Positions 41,803 to 49,928 of a stretch of DNA of 64,000 bases are shown in pieces. Location: assembly GCF_900168065.1 (NCBI RefSeq), contig NZ_FUZZ01000003.1, forward strand, positions 248,001 through 312,000, given 5' to 3'. How positions within the stretch are numbered: the first letter of the stretch is position 1; each line of letters begins with the position of its first letter. The translations under genes and the position numbers were made by a program. The stretch is from Chitinophaga ginsengisegetis. GTDB lineage: Bacteria > Bacteroidota > Bacteroidia > Chitinophagales > Chitinophagaceae. The notes under the pieces were generated by a model. It was not told the DNA's origin and did not search any database. It worked only from the letters and a program-made list of their open reading frames with translations.

Positions 41803-42151
41803 GCCGGTTTCTTTTTTTGAAACGGTTTTTAAAATTGCACGCACCATACCGCGCGGCCGGGTAACCTCCTATGGCGCCATTGCAGACGCTTCCGGCTTAA
41901 AGCTCACCGGCCGCATGGTTGGCTGGGCCATGAATGCAGCCGGCAGCGCCAAACCGCCTGTTCCCGCGCATCGTGTGGTAAACAGCAAAGGAGAACTCAG
42001 CGGCCGGAGTCATTTTGCCACCCCTACCCTGATGCAGGAATTACTGGAACAGGAAGGAATAGTTGTAAAAGAAGATAAAATAGAAAATTTTAAAGCCGTA
42101 TTTTGGGATCCGGGACAACCTTTAAAAAAGGGCAGTAAAAAGAAAGGATAA
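41729..42151 (+). CDS. Alkyltransferase-like protein (ATL, MGMT family)
   Basis: A 140-residue protein with the MGMT winged-helix DNA-binding domain: FKIARTIPRGRVTSYGAIAD, TGRMVGWAMNAAGS and the loop PVPAHRVVNSKGELSGR. In repair-active MGMT this loop is PCHRV and in ATL proteins PWHRV; here it is PAHRV, so the acceptor Cys is absent. ATLs bind O6-alkylguanine and hand it to nucleotide excision repair (UvrA). The start is the ATG at 41729; the frame extends upstream only as a shadow of the DUF5522 gene. Overlap with DUF5522 is 74 bp. Confidence 0.85.
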   Translation: MKKYPNPKDQHSLPAAGTKEKKAAEPVSFFETVFKIARTIPRGRVTSYGAIADASGLKLTGRMVGWAMNAAGSAKPPVPAHRVVNSKGELSGRSHFATPTLMQELLEQEGIVVKEDKIENFKAVFWDPGQPLKKGSKKKG

Positions 42152-42196
42152 AATATTAATTCAACATCCGGACAGGGTGCAGCGCTACTTTTCCAT

Positions 42197-42640
42197 ATGA
42201 CAATACTCAAGCTTAAACTGGACAACGACCAATTGGTAGAGGACTTCTTTGAAAGCACCTACGTAATCGGCATCGCTTCCACTACGCGGGATTATCAGTT
42301 GTGCTGGCATATTAACCGGCAGTTGCATACCAACTTCCGGGTGAATAACAACCTGGAAATTACCCTGTCTAAAAAAACAAGATCTTTTCATTTCCCCGTA
42401 TTTGAGTTTCACGAACCAACCAATTCAGTAGCACACTACCTTTATAACAACCGTTGCCAGGCAGAATTCCTGCTGCCCGAACTTAAACAGATCAATTTTC
42501 TGTGGATGATCAAGGGGGATTACTACCAACCCGGCGATGTAAAAAAATTATTAGAAGAATTACGCCTTGTTCCGCTTGTACAATTAGTATCTTTACTTGA
42601 TATCAGAGAGATCAAGAATAAGATGAACCTTATTTTTTAG
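42197..42640 (+). CDS. IPExxxVDY-like family protein
   Basis: A 147-residue protein resembling the Bacteroidota IPExxxVDY family. It shows an N-terminal IGIASTTRDYQLCWHINRQL, a middle ITLSKKTRSFHFPVFEFHE and, at the family's signature position, LPELKQINFLWMIKG, where typical members have IPExxxVDYF. The signature is therefore degenerate. The family is uncharacterised. It lies between the ATL gene (45 bp) and the PCD gene (83 bp) on the same strand. Confidence 0.65.
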   Translation: MTILKLKLDNDQLVEDFFESTYVIGIASTTRDYQLCWHINRQLHTNFRVNNNLEITLSKKTRSFHFPVFEFHEPTNSVAHYLYNNRCQAEFLLPELKQINFLWMIKGDYYQPGDVKKLLEELRLVPLVQLVSLLDIREIKNKMNLIF

Positions 42641-42723
42641 GAGAGGCACGACGCATCAGCGGTAATATTTTGACCAGATTCCATGACAGACCCGATGTTT
42701 TACCTTTAAATTCCTGATTTTTT

Positions 42724-42954
42724 ATGTGGGAAGAAAGAAATAAACAGCTTTACCGGGCTTTTGAATTCAAAGACTTTCGGGATGCGTTTGCATTTATGAC
42801 CAAGGTTGCACTGATCGCAGAGAAAATGGATCACCATCCCAACTGGAGCAACGTTTATAATAAAGTGGAAATATTCCTGTGCACACATGATGCCGGTGAT
42901 ATCATCACCGCTAAGGATGAAGCAATGGCAAAAGCTATTGACAAATTGCTATAA
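42724..42954 (+). CDS. 4a-hydroxytetrahydrobiopterin dehydratase (PCD)
   Basis: A 76-residue protein, short but within range. It carries the PCD signature [20 protein letters not shown] and the following [13 protein letters not shown]. The enzyme dehydrates 4a-hydroxy-tetrahydropterin, recycling the cofactor of aromatic amino-acid hydroxylases. No hydroxylase is adjacent, though tryptophan dioxygenase is 3.3 kb away. The histidine kinase gene starts 20 bp downstream, so read-through is likely. Confidence 0.88.
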   Translation: MWEERNKQLYRAFEFKDFRDAFAFMTKVALIAEKMDHHPNWSNVYNKVEIFLCTHDAGDIITAKDEAMAKAIDKLL

Positions 42955-42974
42955 CCAAACTTATATTACACTTT

Positions 42975-45059
42975 GTGAAGCGCATTATTCTAATGCTGCT
43001 GTTGTATTGTTACACTGCAGAATCCTTTGCCACTGTAGATCGTACCCCAGTAGACACACTGATCACTGATACTGCTTTCGCCCCTGCGAATCTGGACCTG
43101 CGGCCTTTTTTATATGTGCTGACAGCCGATGAGCAGCACCTGACCCCGGAGCAGGCAGCCACTATGCCGTTTGCCCGGCAGGAAAGCATCTTTCATAGTA
43201 ATCCCCAGAATAACGGACGGGTTAATAACTGCTGGCTACGGCTTACTGTAAAAAATAAAAGCAATAAACCGCTATCGTACCACCTGTTTTCCGGCTGGCA
43301 CGACTATATGTACTGGTACGCGCAATCTCCGGGCGATAAGCCCCGGCTGCTGATGCAAACCGGTTTAATGCTGGACAAAGGTGGCGTGGAAAGATGGAAC
43401 CACTACGCATTTGCCGTACAGGTACCAGCAGGGGAACTCCGCACGTTTTACCTTCATATCATCAATAAGTCTTACAATGAAGGCGCCCTGATGCCTGCAC
43501 TTTTCAGCACCGAAGCCTATGGCACCTTCCGCGACAAACAACTGGACGGCTTCCGCAAAGAAGCCGTAGTAATCCAGGTGCTGCTGGGTATGCTGCTCGT
43601 ATTTTTTAGTATTTCCATTATTAACTATATCCAGCTACCCGACAAATCGTATATCTATTTTGCAGCCTATATACTTGGACTGATCCTCTTCTTTGCGTTG
43701 CGGCTGGATGATAAGCCTTACCAGTTGTCGTTTTTCCACCGCTGGCCCATGCTGAAATATTATTGGGACATTCCCGGCCTGTTGTTTTGCTTTTACCTGA
43801 TGTACCTGTTATTTGGCAATGCCTTTCTTAACCTTACCGAGCGATATCCTTTTATGGAGCGCGCGTTTACCTGGGTAGCGGCGATAGTGGGCGGGCTGAT
43901 CATATTATGCTTGTATTTTATCAGGATAGGTCAGTACCACATGCCTACCATTATATACAGCTATGTGTATTTTGTAACGCTGGTACCGCTGCTGGCGGTA
44001 TTTGTGGCATTGGCGCGGCGTTCCCGTCACCATCCGCTGGTCCGGTTCTTTTTGTATGGATCGGTATGTTTATACCTTGCCTGCCTGGGCTCCTTCCTTA
44101 TGCATGTGCGGCCGCTGGGCTTACTCAGCGCCCTGGGCGAATTGGCAGCGCCTACTATCCTGCTGATAGGCGGTGTACTGTTGCAGGCCATGTTTTTTCT
44201 TGCCGGGTTGAGCTACCGCAATAAACTGGTACACCTGGAAAGAACCCGTACCCAGGAACTGCTGATTAAGCAGCTGAATAAAAACAAAGAGCTGCAGCGC
44301 AAGCTGAATGAGCAACTGGAAGAACTGGTAAAAGAGCAAACCACCGAGATCCTGCGCAAAAAGCAGGAACTGGAAGAGCAGCGAAAGAAGCAGCTGGAAA
44401 CAGAATATGATAAAAAGCTGACAGAAATTGAACTCAAAGCCATCCGGGCGCAGATCAATCCGCATTTCATTTTCAACTGCCTGAATTCCATACAATTATT
44501 TGTGATGCAGCGGGATTATGAGTATGCACAGAAATATCTTTCTGACTTTTCTTACCTGATCCGCAAAACGCTGGACTTCTCCCGGCGTAATTTTATATCC
44601 CTGGCAGATGAAATTACCTATCTGAATACTTATCTTGGGTTAGAAAAGATGCGGTTTGAAAACCGGATGGAGTATGAAATAGTAGTAGACCCCGTGATTG
44701 CCACCGCCGAACTGGAAATCCCCGCGATGCTGTTGCAACCTTACGTGGAAAATGCCGTAAAGCATGGCATGACGAATCCCAAACAGCCAACAGGAAAGCT
44801 TTCCATCTATTTTAACCAGGTGGCTTCAGATATGCTGGAGTGCGTGATTGCAGATAACGGAATTGGCATTGCCCGTTCCAAATCATTGCGTATGCTGCCA
44901 AAACATCACCAGTCGTCCGGCATGGAAATAAGCCAGAACCGCGCTGAGTTACTGAACAAAATGTATAATACTGAAATCCATATAGAAATTATTGACAGAT
45001 CATCTGAGGATGAATCGGATAGCGGCACGATCGTTAAAATACTGATCCCCCAGTTATAA
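42975..45059 (+). CDS. LytS-type sensor histidine kinase with 7TM-DISM input
   Basis: A 694-residue sensor. Order: signal peptide (1-20), periplasmic 7TMR-DISMED2-like beta domain (about 40-190, NNCWLRLTVKNKS), seven membrane helices (about 200-410), a long coiled coil rich in Glu/Lys/Gln (about 420-485), then the LytS/YehU kinase domain. The phospho-acceptor is His497 in QINPHFIFNCLNSIQ. The ATP site is LLQPYVENAVKHGM and IADNGIGI. The start is GTG at 42975; an ATG at 42993 would shorten the basic end of the signal peptide. The LytTR regulator gene follows 29 bp downstream. Confidence 0.9.
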   Translation: MKRIILMLLLYCYTAESFATVDRTPVDTLITDTAFAPANLDLRPFLYVLTADEQHLTPEQAATMPFARQESIFHSNPQNNGRVNNCWLRLTVKNKSNKPLSYHLFSGWHDYMYWYAQSPGDKPRLLMQTGLMLDKGGVERWNHYAFAVQVPAGELRTFYLHIINKSYNEGALMPALFSTEAYGTFRDKQLDGFRKEAVVIQVLLGMLLVFFSISIINYIQLPDKSYIYFAAYILGLILFFALRLDDKPYQLSFFHRWPMLKYYWDIPGLLFCFYLMYLLFGNAFLNLTERYPFMERAFTWVAAIVGGLIILCLYFIRIGQYHMPTIIYSYVYFVTLVPLLAVFVALARRSRHHPLVRFFLYGSVCLYLACLGSFLMHVRPLGLLSALGELAAPTILLIGGVLLQAMFFLAGLSYRNKLVHLERTRTQELLIKQLNKNKELQRKLNEQLEELVKEQTTEILRKKQELEEQRKKQLETEYDKKLTEIELKAIRAQINPHFIFNCLNSIQLFVMQRDYEYAQKYLSDFSYLIRKTLDFSRRNFISLADEITYLNTYLGLEKMRFENRMEYEIVVDPVIATAELEIPAMLLQPYVENAVKHGMTNPKQPTGKLSIYFNQVASDMLECVIADNGIGIARSKSLRMLPKHHQSSGMEISQNRAELLNKMYNTEIHIEIIDRSSEDESDSGTIVKILIPQL

Positions 45060-45088
45060 TTTTAGTGTATCCGTTAATGTTACTTTTT

Positions 45089-45841
45089 ATGATAAAGGCT
45101 ATTATAATCGATGATGAGAGAAACAGCCGGGACATAATCGCGTTAATGCTCGGTAAATACTGCCCTGAAATTACGATTGCCGACATGGCCTCCGATTGTG
45201 CGGATGGCATAGAAAAAATAAAACAGCATCGCCCCGAACTGGTATTTCTTGACCTGGAAATGCCTGATGGTACCGGCTTTGACGTACTGGCCGGCACTTT
45301 ACCGGACATCCCTTTTGAAGCGGTGTTTGTAACTGCATTTGAAAAGAAGTTCCTGCATGTAATCCGTTTCAGTGACGTGGAGCTGATACTGAAGCCTATC
45401 GACAAAGAAAGCCTGTTGCAGGCAGTGGCACTGATCACAGAGCGGATTAACACCGGCAGCAGTAAAGACCGTTACCGCGTATTGCTGGAAAATTTCAATA
45501 ACAGCAAGCCTGTGGCCTGGCAGCTGCTGATCCCTGCTACTAACGGGGAAGCCTATACTATTAATATCCCCGCTATTGAATACCTGGAAGTAAAAGGCGA
45601 TAACTGTATGTTCCGCTTAAACTCCGGTAAGCTGATTACAGCGGTGCAGTCGTTCCGCTACTATGCCGATCTTTTTACTTCCCTTCACTTCTACCAGATC
45701 AACAACAACCAGATGATACAGATATCCAACATCAGCCGCCTGGATGGTTCTTCCGGGAAGGTGGTGCTGAAAGGCGGTACTACACTGGATATTACCGAAA
45801 AAAGGCAACGTGATCTGCTGCATAAAATGGCGCATCATTAG
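45089..45841 (+). CDS. LytTR family response regulator
   Basis: A 250-residue regulator, the partner of the kinase just upstream. The receiver domain (1-120) has DDERNS, the phospho-acceptor Asp55 in LVFLDLEMPDGTGFD and the conserved Lys in ELILKPID. The C-terminal LytTR DNA-binding domain (about 145-245) includes IEYLEVKGDNCMFRL and SFRYYADLF...YQINNNQMIQIS. I use the ATG at 45089 (MIKAIIIDDE). Targets are unknown; the nearest downstream genes are a TetR regulator and an outer-membrane barrel. Confidence 0.93.
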   Translation: MIKAIIIDDERNSRDIIALMLGKYCPEITIADMASDCADGIEKIKQHRPELVFLDLEMPDGTGFDVLAGTLPDIPFEAVFVTAFEKKFLHVIRFSDVELILKPIDKESLLQAVALITERINTGSSKDRYRVLLENFNNSKPVAWQLLIPATNGEAYTINIPAIEYLEVKGDNCMFRLNSGKLITAVQSFRYYADLFTSLHFYQINNNQMIQISNISRLDGSSGKVVLKGGTTLDITEKRQRDLLHKMAHH

Positions 45842-46019
45842 CCGTTCCGTTTCGTGTATCCCTTTCCGGTAATTATACAATTTCAATTTTTCCGCGGACA
45901 TGTTTTCGATTTAGTTAACGATTTGCCAACGTTTTTGTGAACGTGTTAGTATTTCTATGACTTTCCGTTCGTTTTAATGTATTGCGCGAAGGGTACGTAA
46001 CAATTTCTTAACAAAAAAA

Positions 46020-46050
46020 TTTGGTGGTTTTAGTTTTGGTCGTACATTTG
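46020..46050 (+). promoter_or_regulatory. Promoter of the TetR gene (TTTG-N19-TACATTTG)
   Basis: TTTG at 46020-46023, 19 bp, TACATTTG at 46043-46050: both match the Bacteroidetes housekeeping consensus with the ideal spacing. Predicted start near 46056. Confidence 0.68.
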
Positions 46051-46057
46051 ACCCGCA

Positions 46058-46088
46058 AAACAAAATAGTCAAACAGTCAGTTTTGTTT
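46058..46088. promoter_or_regulatory. Candidate autoregulatory operator of the TetR gene
   Basis: AAACAAAA (46058-46065) and TTTTGTTT (46081-46088) form an 8-bp inverted repeat with a 15-bp centre containing AGTCA twice. It lies from about +2 to +33 of the predicted transcript, where a bound repressor would block its own gene. Confidence 0.4.
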
Positions 46089-46099
46089 AGCAGCACACT

Positions 46100-46735
46100 A
46101 TGGCAGAGCAGGACCTGAAACGAACGATGATTCTGGAAGCGGCGTTAAAGCGCTTCAAGCGGTTTGGGTTGTCTAAAACTACCATGGAGGAGATAGCCAG
46201 GGATCTGGAAATTTCCAAAGGCTCTTTGTATTATTATTTTTCAGATAAAGAATCCATCTATGCGGCGGTGGTAGAGCGTATGATAGCCGATTGTTTCATT
46301 GACATGTCGGCATATGTGGAAGAGGCGCGTTGTACCGCAGACATCATGGATCGCTACCTGGCGCTGAAAGAAAAAATGTTGCTGGAGTATCATTTTCTGT
46401 TTGGTGTAAACGAATGGATCAAGGATGTTCCTTCCAGCAGGATGCGGCAAACGATTGAGTTACTGCAGCAGGTGGAAATTTCTTTTCTTTCTGCTACTAT
46501 CTCAAAAGGGGTGAGCAGCGGGGAACTTAACAAGGATACGGATACAGCACTCACGGCGCAGCTACTGGTAAATGTATTATTCGGATTATGGGTAATATGG
46601 TGCAAGTGGCAGGCAGCAGGTTTTGATCCGCACGACAGGGAAGCGCTGAAATGCTTTATGGATCGTGAAAAACAAGTACTGACCATTTTTTTTAATGGCT
46701 TAAGATATCGACCAAACATCAACAAGGATTGCTAA
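46100..46735 (+). CDS. TetR/AcrR family transcriptional regulator
   Basis: A 211-residue repressor. The N-terminal HTH (residues about 10-56) reads ILEAALKRFKRFGLSKTTMEEIA then LEISKGSLYYYFSDKESIYAA, fully TetR-like. The ligand domain (60-205) is all-helical and unassigned. It is followed 64 bp downstream by an outer-membrane barrel gene on the same strand, a likely regulatory target or co-transcribed gene. An inverted repeat over its predicted start site suggests autoregulation. Confidence 0.93.
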   Translation: MAEQDLKRTMILEAALKRFKRFGLSKTTMEEIARDLEISKGSLYYYFSDKESIYAAVVERMIADCFIDMSAYVEEARCTADIMDRYLALKEKMLLEYHFLFGVNEWIKDVPSSRMRQTIELLQQVEISFLSATISKGVSSGELNKDTDTALTAQLLVNVLFGLWVIWCKWQAAGFDPHDREALKCFMDREKQVLTIFFNGLRYRPNINKDC

Positions 46736-46799
46736 GAATGTATGTAGAAGAACCAATAACACAGGAATAGTTTTAATGAATATTTAAATTTAACGACAG

Positions 46800-47405
46800 A
46801 TGAAAAAGTTGATTGTATTGGCCGCAGTAGCACTGTTCGGCACACAAGTAGCAAAGGCTCAGTTTTCGAAAGGCGATGTAATTTTAGGAGGTAATCTGAA
46901 TGTTACGACCAGCTCACAAAAAGTAAAAGACACAGACAACAAAACCACCAGCACTTCCTTCGGTATCAGCCCGAAAGTTGGTGTGGCACTGACTCCTAAC
47001 TGGGTTATCGGTGTATTCGCAAGATCAGAATTCAGCAACGACAAAAATGTTGCAGGTGTTAAAACCAAATCATCCGATATCACTCCGGGCGTTTTTGTTC
47101 GTAACTACCACATGATCGGTGAAAGCAAATTTGCATTCTTCGCTGAAGCCAATGCCGGCTACCACTTTGGTACAGACAAAACTGATGATACCAAAACAGC
47201 TACTTACAACGGTTTCTCCGTTAGAGTATTGCCTGGTATCACTTACTTCGTAACCAAACGTTTCATGCTGGAAGGCGCATTCGGTGGTCTGAGCTACGCT
47301 TACGATCAGAAGAAAGCAGAACCAACAGGTGTTAAAACCAACACCAGCACTTTTAACTTCGATTTCCCTAAAGAATTTCAAGTTGGTGTAAACTGGATAT
47401 TCTAA
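46800..47405 (+). CDS. Outer-membrane beta-barrel protein (porin-like)
   Basis: A 201-residue protein with a signal peptide (MKKLIVLAAVALFGTQVAKA) and alternating amphipathic strands, such as SFGISPKVGVALTPNWVIGVF and FAFFAEANAGYHFGT, ending in Phe (VGVNWIF). That is the usual layout of an eight-stranded OmpA/OmpX-type barrel. Use of Lys-Thr-Asp-rich loops and high expression-type codons suggests an abundant protein. It may share a transcript with the TetR gene. A terminator follows at 47457. Confidence 0.85.
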   Translation: MKKLIVLAAVALFGTQVAKAQFSKGDVILGGNLNVTTSSQKVKDTDNKTTSTSFGISPKVGVALTPNWVIGVFARSEFSNDKNVAGVKTKSSDITPGVFVRNYHMIGESKFAFFAEANAGYHFGTDKTDDTKTATYNGFSVRVLPGITYFVTKRFMLEGAFGGLSYAYDQKKAEPTGVKTNTSTFNFDFPKEFQVGVNWIF

Positions 47406-47456
47406 GCATCGTATGATGTTTTATGTAAGATAGTTATAAGGTTAGATAGATTGGAT

Positions 47457-47487
47457 AATCCCGCCGCAGTACTACTGTGGCGGGATT
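47457..47487 (+). terminator. Rho-independent terminator after the barrel gene
   Basis: AATCCCGCCGCAG pairs with CTGTGGCGGGATT (one G-U) around a 5-nt loop, followed by T residues. Confidence 0.82.
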
Positions 47488-47525
47488 TTTGCATTATAGC
47501 AGTAATTCTGTTTAAAATAACTGTT

Positions 47526-47699
47526 ATGCGAAACCTAAAATTAGTACTGTCGCTTTTTACCGCCGCTATCATTTACAGCGGTTGTGTAACTACTCATCCG
47601 GGAGGCAATCCACATGGGTTACCACCGGGACAGCAAAAAAAGATCTATGGCACGAAGTCGGCCAAACCATTTGCACCCGGGCAACAGAAAAAACAATAG
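47526..47699 (+). CDS. 57-residue lipoprotein with PGQQKK repeats
   Basis: A very short protein: signal peptide MRNLKLVLSLFTAAIIYSGC with lipobox YSGC, then a 38-residue tail with the hexapeptide PGQQKK twice (PPGQQKKIYGTKSAKPFAPGQQKK). Similar small lipoproteins are common in Bacteroidota, and as I recall some are labelled quinol oxidase subunit 4, a name that nothing in this sequence supports. The basic, Pro-Gly tail could contact peptidoglycan, but that is a guess. It lies between two terminators, so it is its own transcription unit, and it is convergent with rho. Confidence 0.65.
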   Translation: MRNLKLVLSLFTAAIIYSGCVTTHPGGNPHGLPPGQQKKIYGTKSAKPFAPGQQKKQ

Positions 47700-47706
47700 C
47701 ATTCTA

Positions 47707-47754
47707 TAAAAGCAAAAACCCGTTACGGATATCCGTAACGGGTTTTTGCTTTTA
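47707..47754. terminator. Bidirectional terminator between lipoprotein and rho
   Basis: A perfect 24-bp inverted repeat, TAAAAGCAAAAACCCGTTAC... with no spacer, with A/T runs on both sides. It serves the convergent lipoprotein and rho genes. Confidence 0.9.
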
Positions 47755-47769
47755 TAAGATAACCTGTTT

Positions 47770-49485
47770 CTAGCTGTTCATAGAGATCAGGAATTCTTCG
47801 TTGTTTTTAGTTCCGCGCATGTGTTGCAGCATGAAGTGCATAGACTCATCTGTGTTCATATCGCCCAGGTGATTACGCAGGATGTGGATACGTTTCAGGG
47901 AATCTTTATCCAGCAACAGATCATCACGACGGGTAGAGGATGCAGAAACATCGATCGCCGGGAAGATACGTTTGTTAGCCAGTTTACGATCCAGCAACAG
48001 TTCCATGTTACCGGTACCTTTAAATTCTTCGAAGATCACCTCATCCATTTTAGAACCGGTATCGATCAATGCGGTAGCCAGGATGGTCAGTGAACCACCA
48101 TGTTCTATTTTACGTGCCGCACCGAAGAACTGTTTTGGTTTCTGCATGGCGTTAGCTTCCACACCACCGCTCAGTACTTTACCGGAAGCAGGTGCTACGG
48201 TATTGTGTGCTCTGGCGAGACGGGTAATGGAATCGAGGAGGATCACCACATCATGACCGCATTCTACCAGGCGTTTTGCTTTTTGCAGTGCGATGGCAGA
48301 TACTTTCACGTGTTTTTCAGCCGGTTCATCGAAGGTAGAGGCAATTACTTCTGCCTTTACGCTGCGTTCCATATCTGTTACCTCTTCCGGACGTTCATCG
48401 ATCAGCACCACCATGAGGTAAATTTCGGGGTGGTTGGTAGCGATGGCGTTGGCTACTTCCTTGAGTAACATGGTTTTACCTACTTTAGGCTGCGCTACAA
48501 TCAGTCCGCGTTGTCCTTTACCGATAGGCGTAAACATATCCATGATACGCGTGGAGTAGTTATTGGAAGTAGTAGTTAATCTCAGTTTTTCGAAAGGAAA
48601 CAGTGGTGTCAGGTAATCGAAAGGTACACGGTCGCGTACTTCTTCCGGTGACTTGTTATTAATTGTTTCCACTTTCAGCAAAGCAAAGTACTTCTCCCCT
48701 TCTTTAGGCGGGCGTACAGAGCCTTTCACGGTATCGCCGGTTTTGAGGCCGAAGAGTTTAATCTGCGACGGAGACACATAAATATCATCCGGGGAACTGA
48801 GGTAGTTATAGTCGGAAGAGCGGAGGAAACCGTAGCCGTCGGGCATCATTTCCAGTACGCCTTCACTTACGATAACGCCATCAAATTCTATATTGAAAAC
48901 TGGTTCTTTCTTATTAGGGAAGCGGTTCTTCTGCGCTGCAGGCACTATCGGAATTTCTCCGGGCACTACAAAATCGTCGTCTTCGTCCAGCTCATCTTCT
49001 GCCGGAGGAATTACTACCACTTCTTCTTCCTCTTCCGGTTCTTCATCTTCTGTAAAAGAAGGGATAATGATATCGTCATCATCATCGAAAGTGAGGGAAG
49101 GGATACTGTCCAGGTCTATCTCAAAGTCTTTTATTTTAGGCTTGGCGGAAGTTACCGGTTTCTCGTCTTCGTCATGATCTTTTGATTTATTACCGGTAGC
49201 TTTTTTTGCTGCTGGTTTCTTAGCAGCTGGTTTTTCTTCAGCGTGAGCAGGTTCTTCAGCAGCGTTGTTTGCTTCGTCTTTCTTTACAGGTTTGCGTTTC
49301 CGTGCTTTCTTTTCGTCTCCGTTGGCTTGGTTATCTTCTGAGGCTAATACTGCTTGTTTATCAAGAATTTTGTAGATGAGGTCCTGTTTGTTCAGTTTTT
49401 TTGCGTTGGGAACGTCCAGTTTCTCTGCAATATCAAGCAGCTCAGGAACGAGCATGTCGTTCAGTTGTAAGATGTCGTACATCAT
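47770..49485 (-). CDS. rho: Transcription termination factor Rho with long insertion
   Basis: A 571-residue hexameric RNA helicase, versus 419 in E. coli. The N-terminal Rho_N helical domain covers residues 1-45 ([20 protein letters not shown]). Residues about 50-190 are a low-complexity insertion: first basic ([17 protein letters not shown]), then strongly acidic ([20 protein letters not shown]). The RNA-binding cold-shock domain follows ([20 protein letters not shown]), then the ATPase core with P-loop [14 protein letters not shown]. Bacteroides Rho has a comparable disordered insertion reported to drive condensates. The start is the ATG at 49485; a TTG lies 12 bp upstream. Confidence 0.95.
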   Translation of the reverse strand: MMYDILQLNDMLVPELLDIAEKLDVPNAKKLNKQDLIYKILDKQAVLASEDNQANGDEKKARKRKPVKKDEANNAAEEPAHAEEKPAAKKPAAKKATGNKSKDHDEDEKPVTSAKPKIKDFEIDLDSIPSLTFDDDDDIIIPSFTEDEEPEEEEEVVVIPPAEDELDEDDDFVVPGEIPIVPAAQKNRFPNKKEPVFNIEFDGVIVSEGVLEMMPDGYGFLRSSDYNYLSSPDDIYVSPSQIKLFGLKTGDTVKGSVRPPKEGEKYFALLKVETINNKSPEEVRDRVPFDYLTPLFPFEKLRLTTTSNNYSTRIMDMFTPIGKGQRGLIVAQPKVGKTMLLKEVANAIATNHPEIYLMVVLIDERPEEVTDMERSVKAEVIASTFDEPAEKHVKVSAIALQKAKRLVECGHDVVILLDSITRLARAHNTVAPASGKVLSGGVEANAMQKPKQFFGAARKIEHGGSLTILATALIDTGSKMDEVIFEEFKGTGNMELLLDRKLANKRIFPAIDVSASSTRRDDLLLDKDSLKRIHILRNHLGDMNTDESMHFMLQHMRGTKNNEEFLISMNS

Positions 49486-49573
49486 CTGTGTTGTCAAATT
49501 TTAGAAGTGTTGTGAGGCGGGTACCACTGCATACCAACATACACCAATTACAAATAATTGTTTTTGAGTCAAT

Positions 49574-49597
49574 AAATTTAATTAGCTTATTAAATTT
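49574..49597. promoter_or_regulatory. Inverted repeat upstream of rho
   Basis: AAATTTAAT-tagctt-ATTAAATTT, perfect 9-bp arms, about 90 bp upstream of the rho start. A 6-bp repeat CAATTA/TAATTG lies closer (near 49546). They may be operators or simply AT-rich promoter structure. Confidence 0.35.
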
Positions 49598-49784
49598 GAT
49601 AGGGAATGATTGAGTTTAGGAACTGCTGATGAAGATGGAAAAATGAACTTAATCAGGCAGAATATACCGCAAGATTAAAACAAGTTTTACTATTATCCAA
49701 AAATATTTAAGTGCAAATTGCCCCAAAGTAGCCCCTAAAACCGCTCTTCCCCGGGCTGTACCCTACTGTTAGCCGAACGCTCAA

Positions 49785-49828
49785 ACCCTTGTTTATACAG
49801 GGGTAGCGCCTGTTTGCCCCTCTTTTTT
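49785..49828 (+). promoter_or_regulatory. Possible attenuator upstream of asnS
   Basis: ACCCTTGT/ACAGGGGT (49785-49804) and AGGGG/CCCCT (49799-49821) followed by CTTTTTT share the segment AGGGG, so they exclude each other, like an antiterminator and terminator pair. It points toward asnS, 100 bp upstream of its ATG. Confidence 0.35.
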
Positions 49829-49898
49829 AACATTTCCTTTGCAGTAGCAGCCCGGAAAAAGGCCGGAGCCCGTACTACATACTATGAAGTTTTCCACT

Positions 49899-49906
49899 TA
49901 TTTTTG
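49899..49906 (+). promoter_or_regulatory. -7 promoter box for asnS (TATTTTTG)
   Basis: TATTTTTG (TAnnTTTG) with a predicted leader of about 17 nt. No -33 TTTG is seen. Confidence 0.45.
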
Positions 49907-49928
49907 CAATCCTAAAATTATATATATC

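Larger units (their letters stand above)
49486..49928. other. 443-bp divergent region between rho and asnS
   Basis: It contains a 9-bp perfect palindrome near rho (49574-49597), an attenuator-like pair of hairpins (49785-49828) and the asnS -7 box (49899). No coding frame is supported. Confidence 0.6.

Noticed and set aside
49486-49928. T-box riboswitch in front of asnS
   Set aside because: No T-box consensus (AGGGUGGNACCGCG) and no specifier loop. T-boxes are a Firmicutes/Actinobacteria feature. The alternative hairpins were kept only as a possible attenuator.
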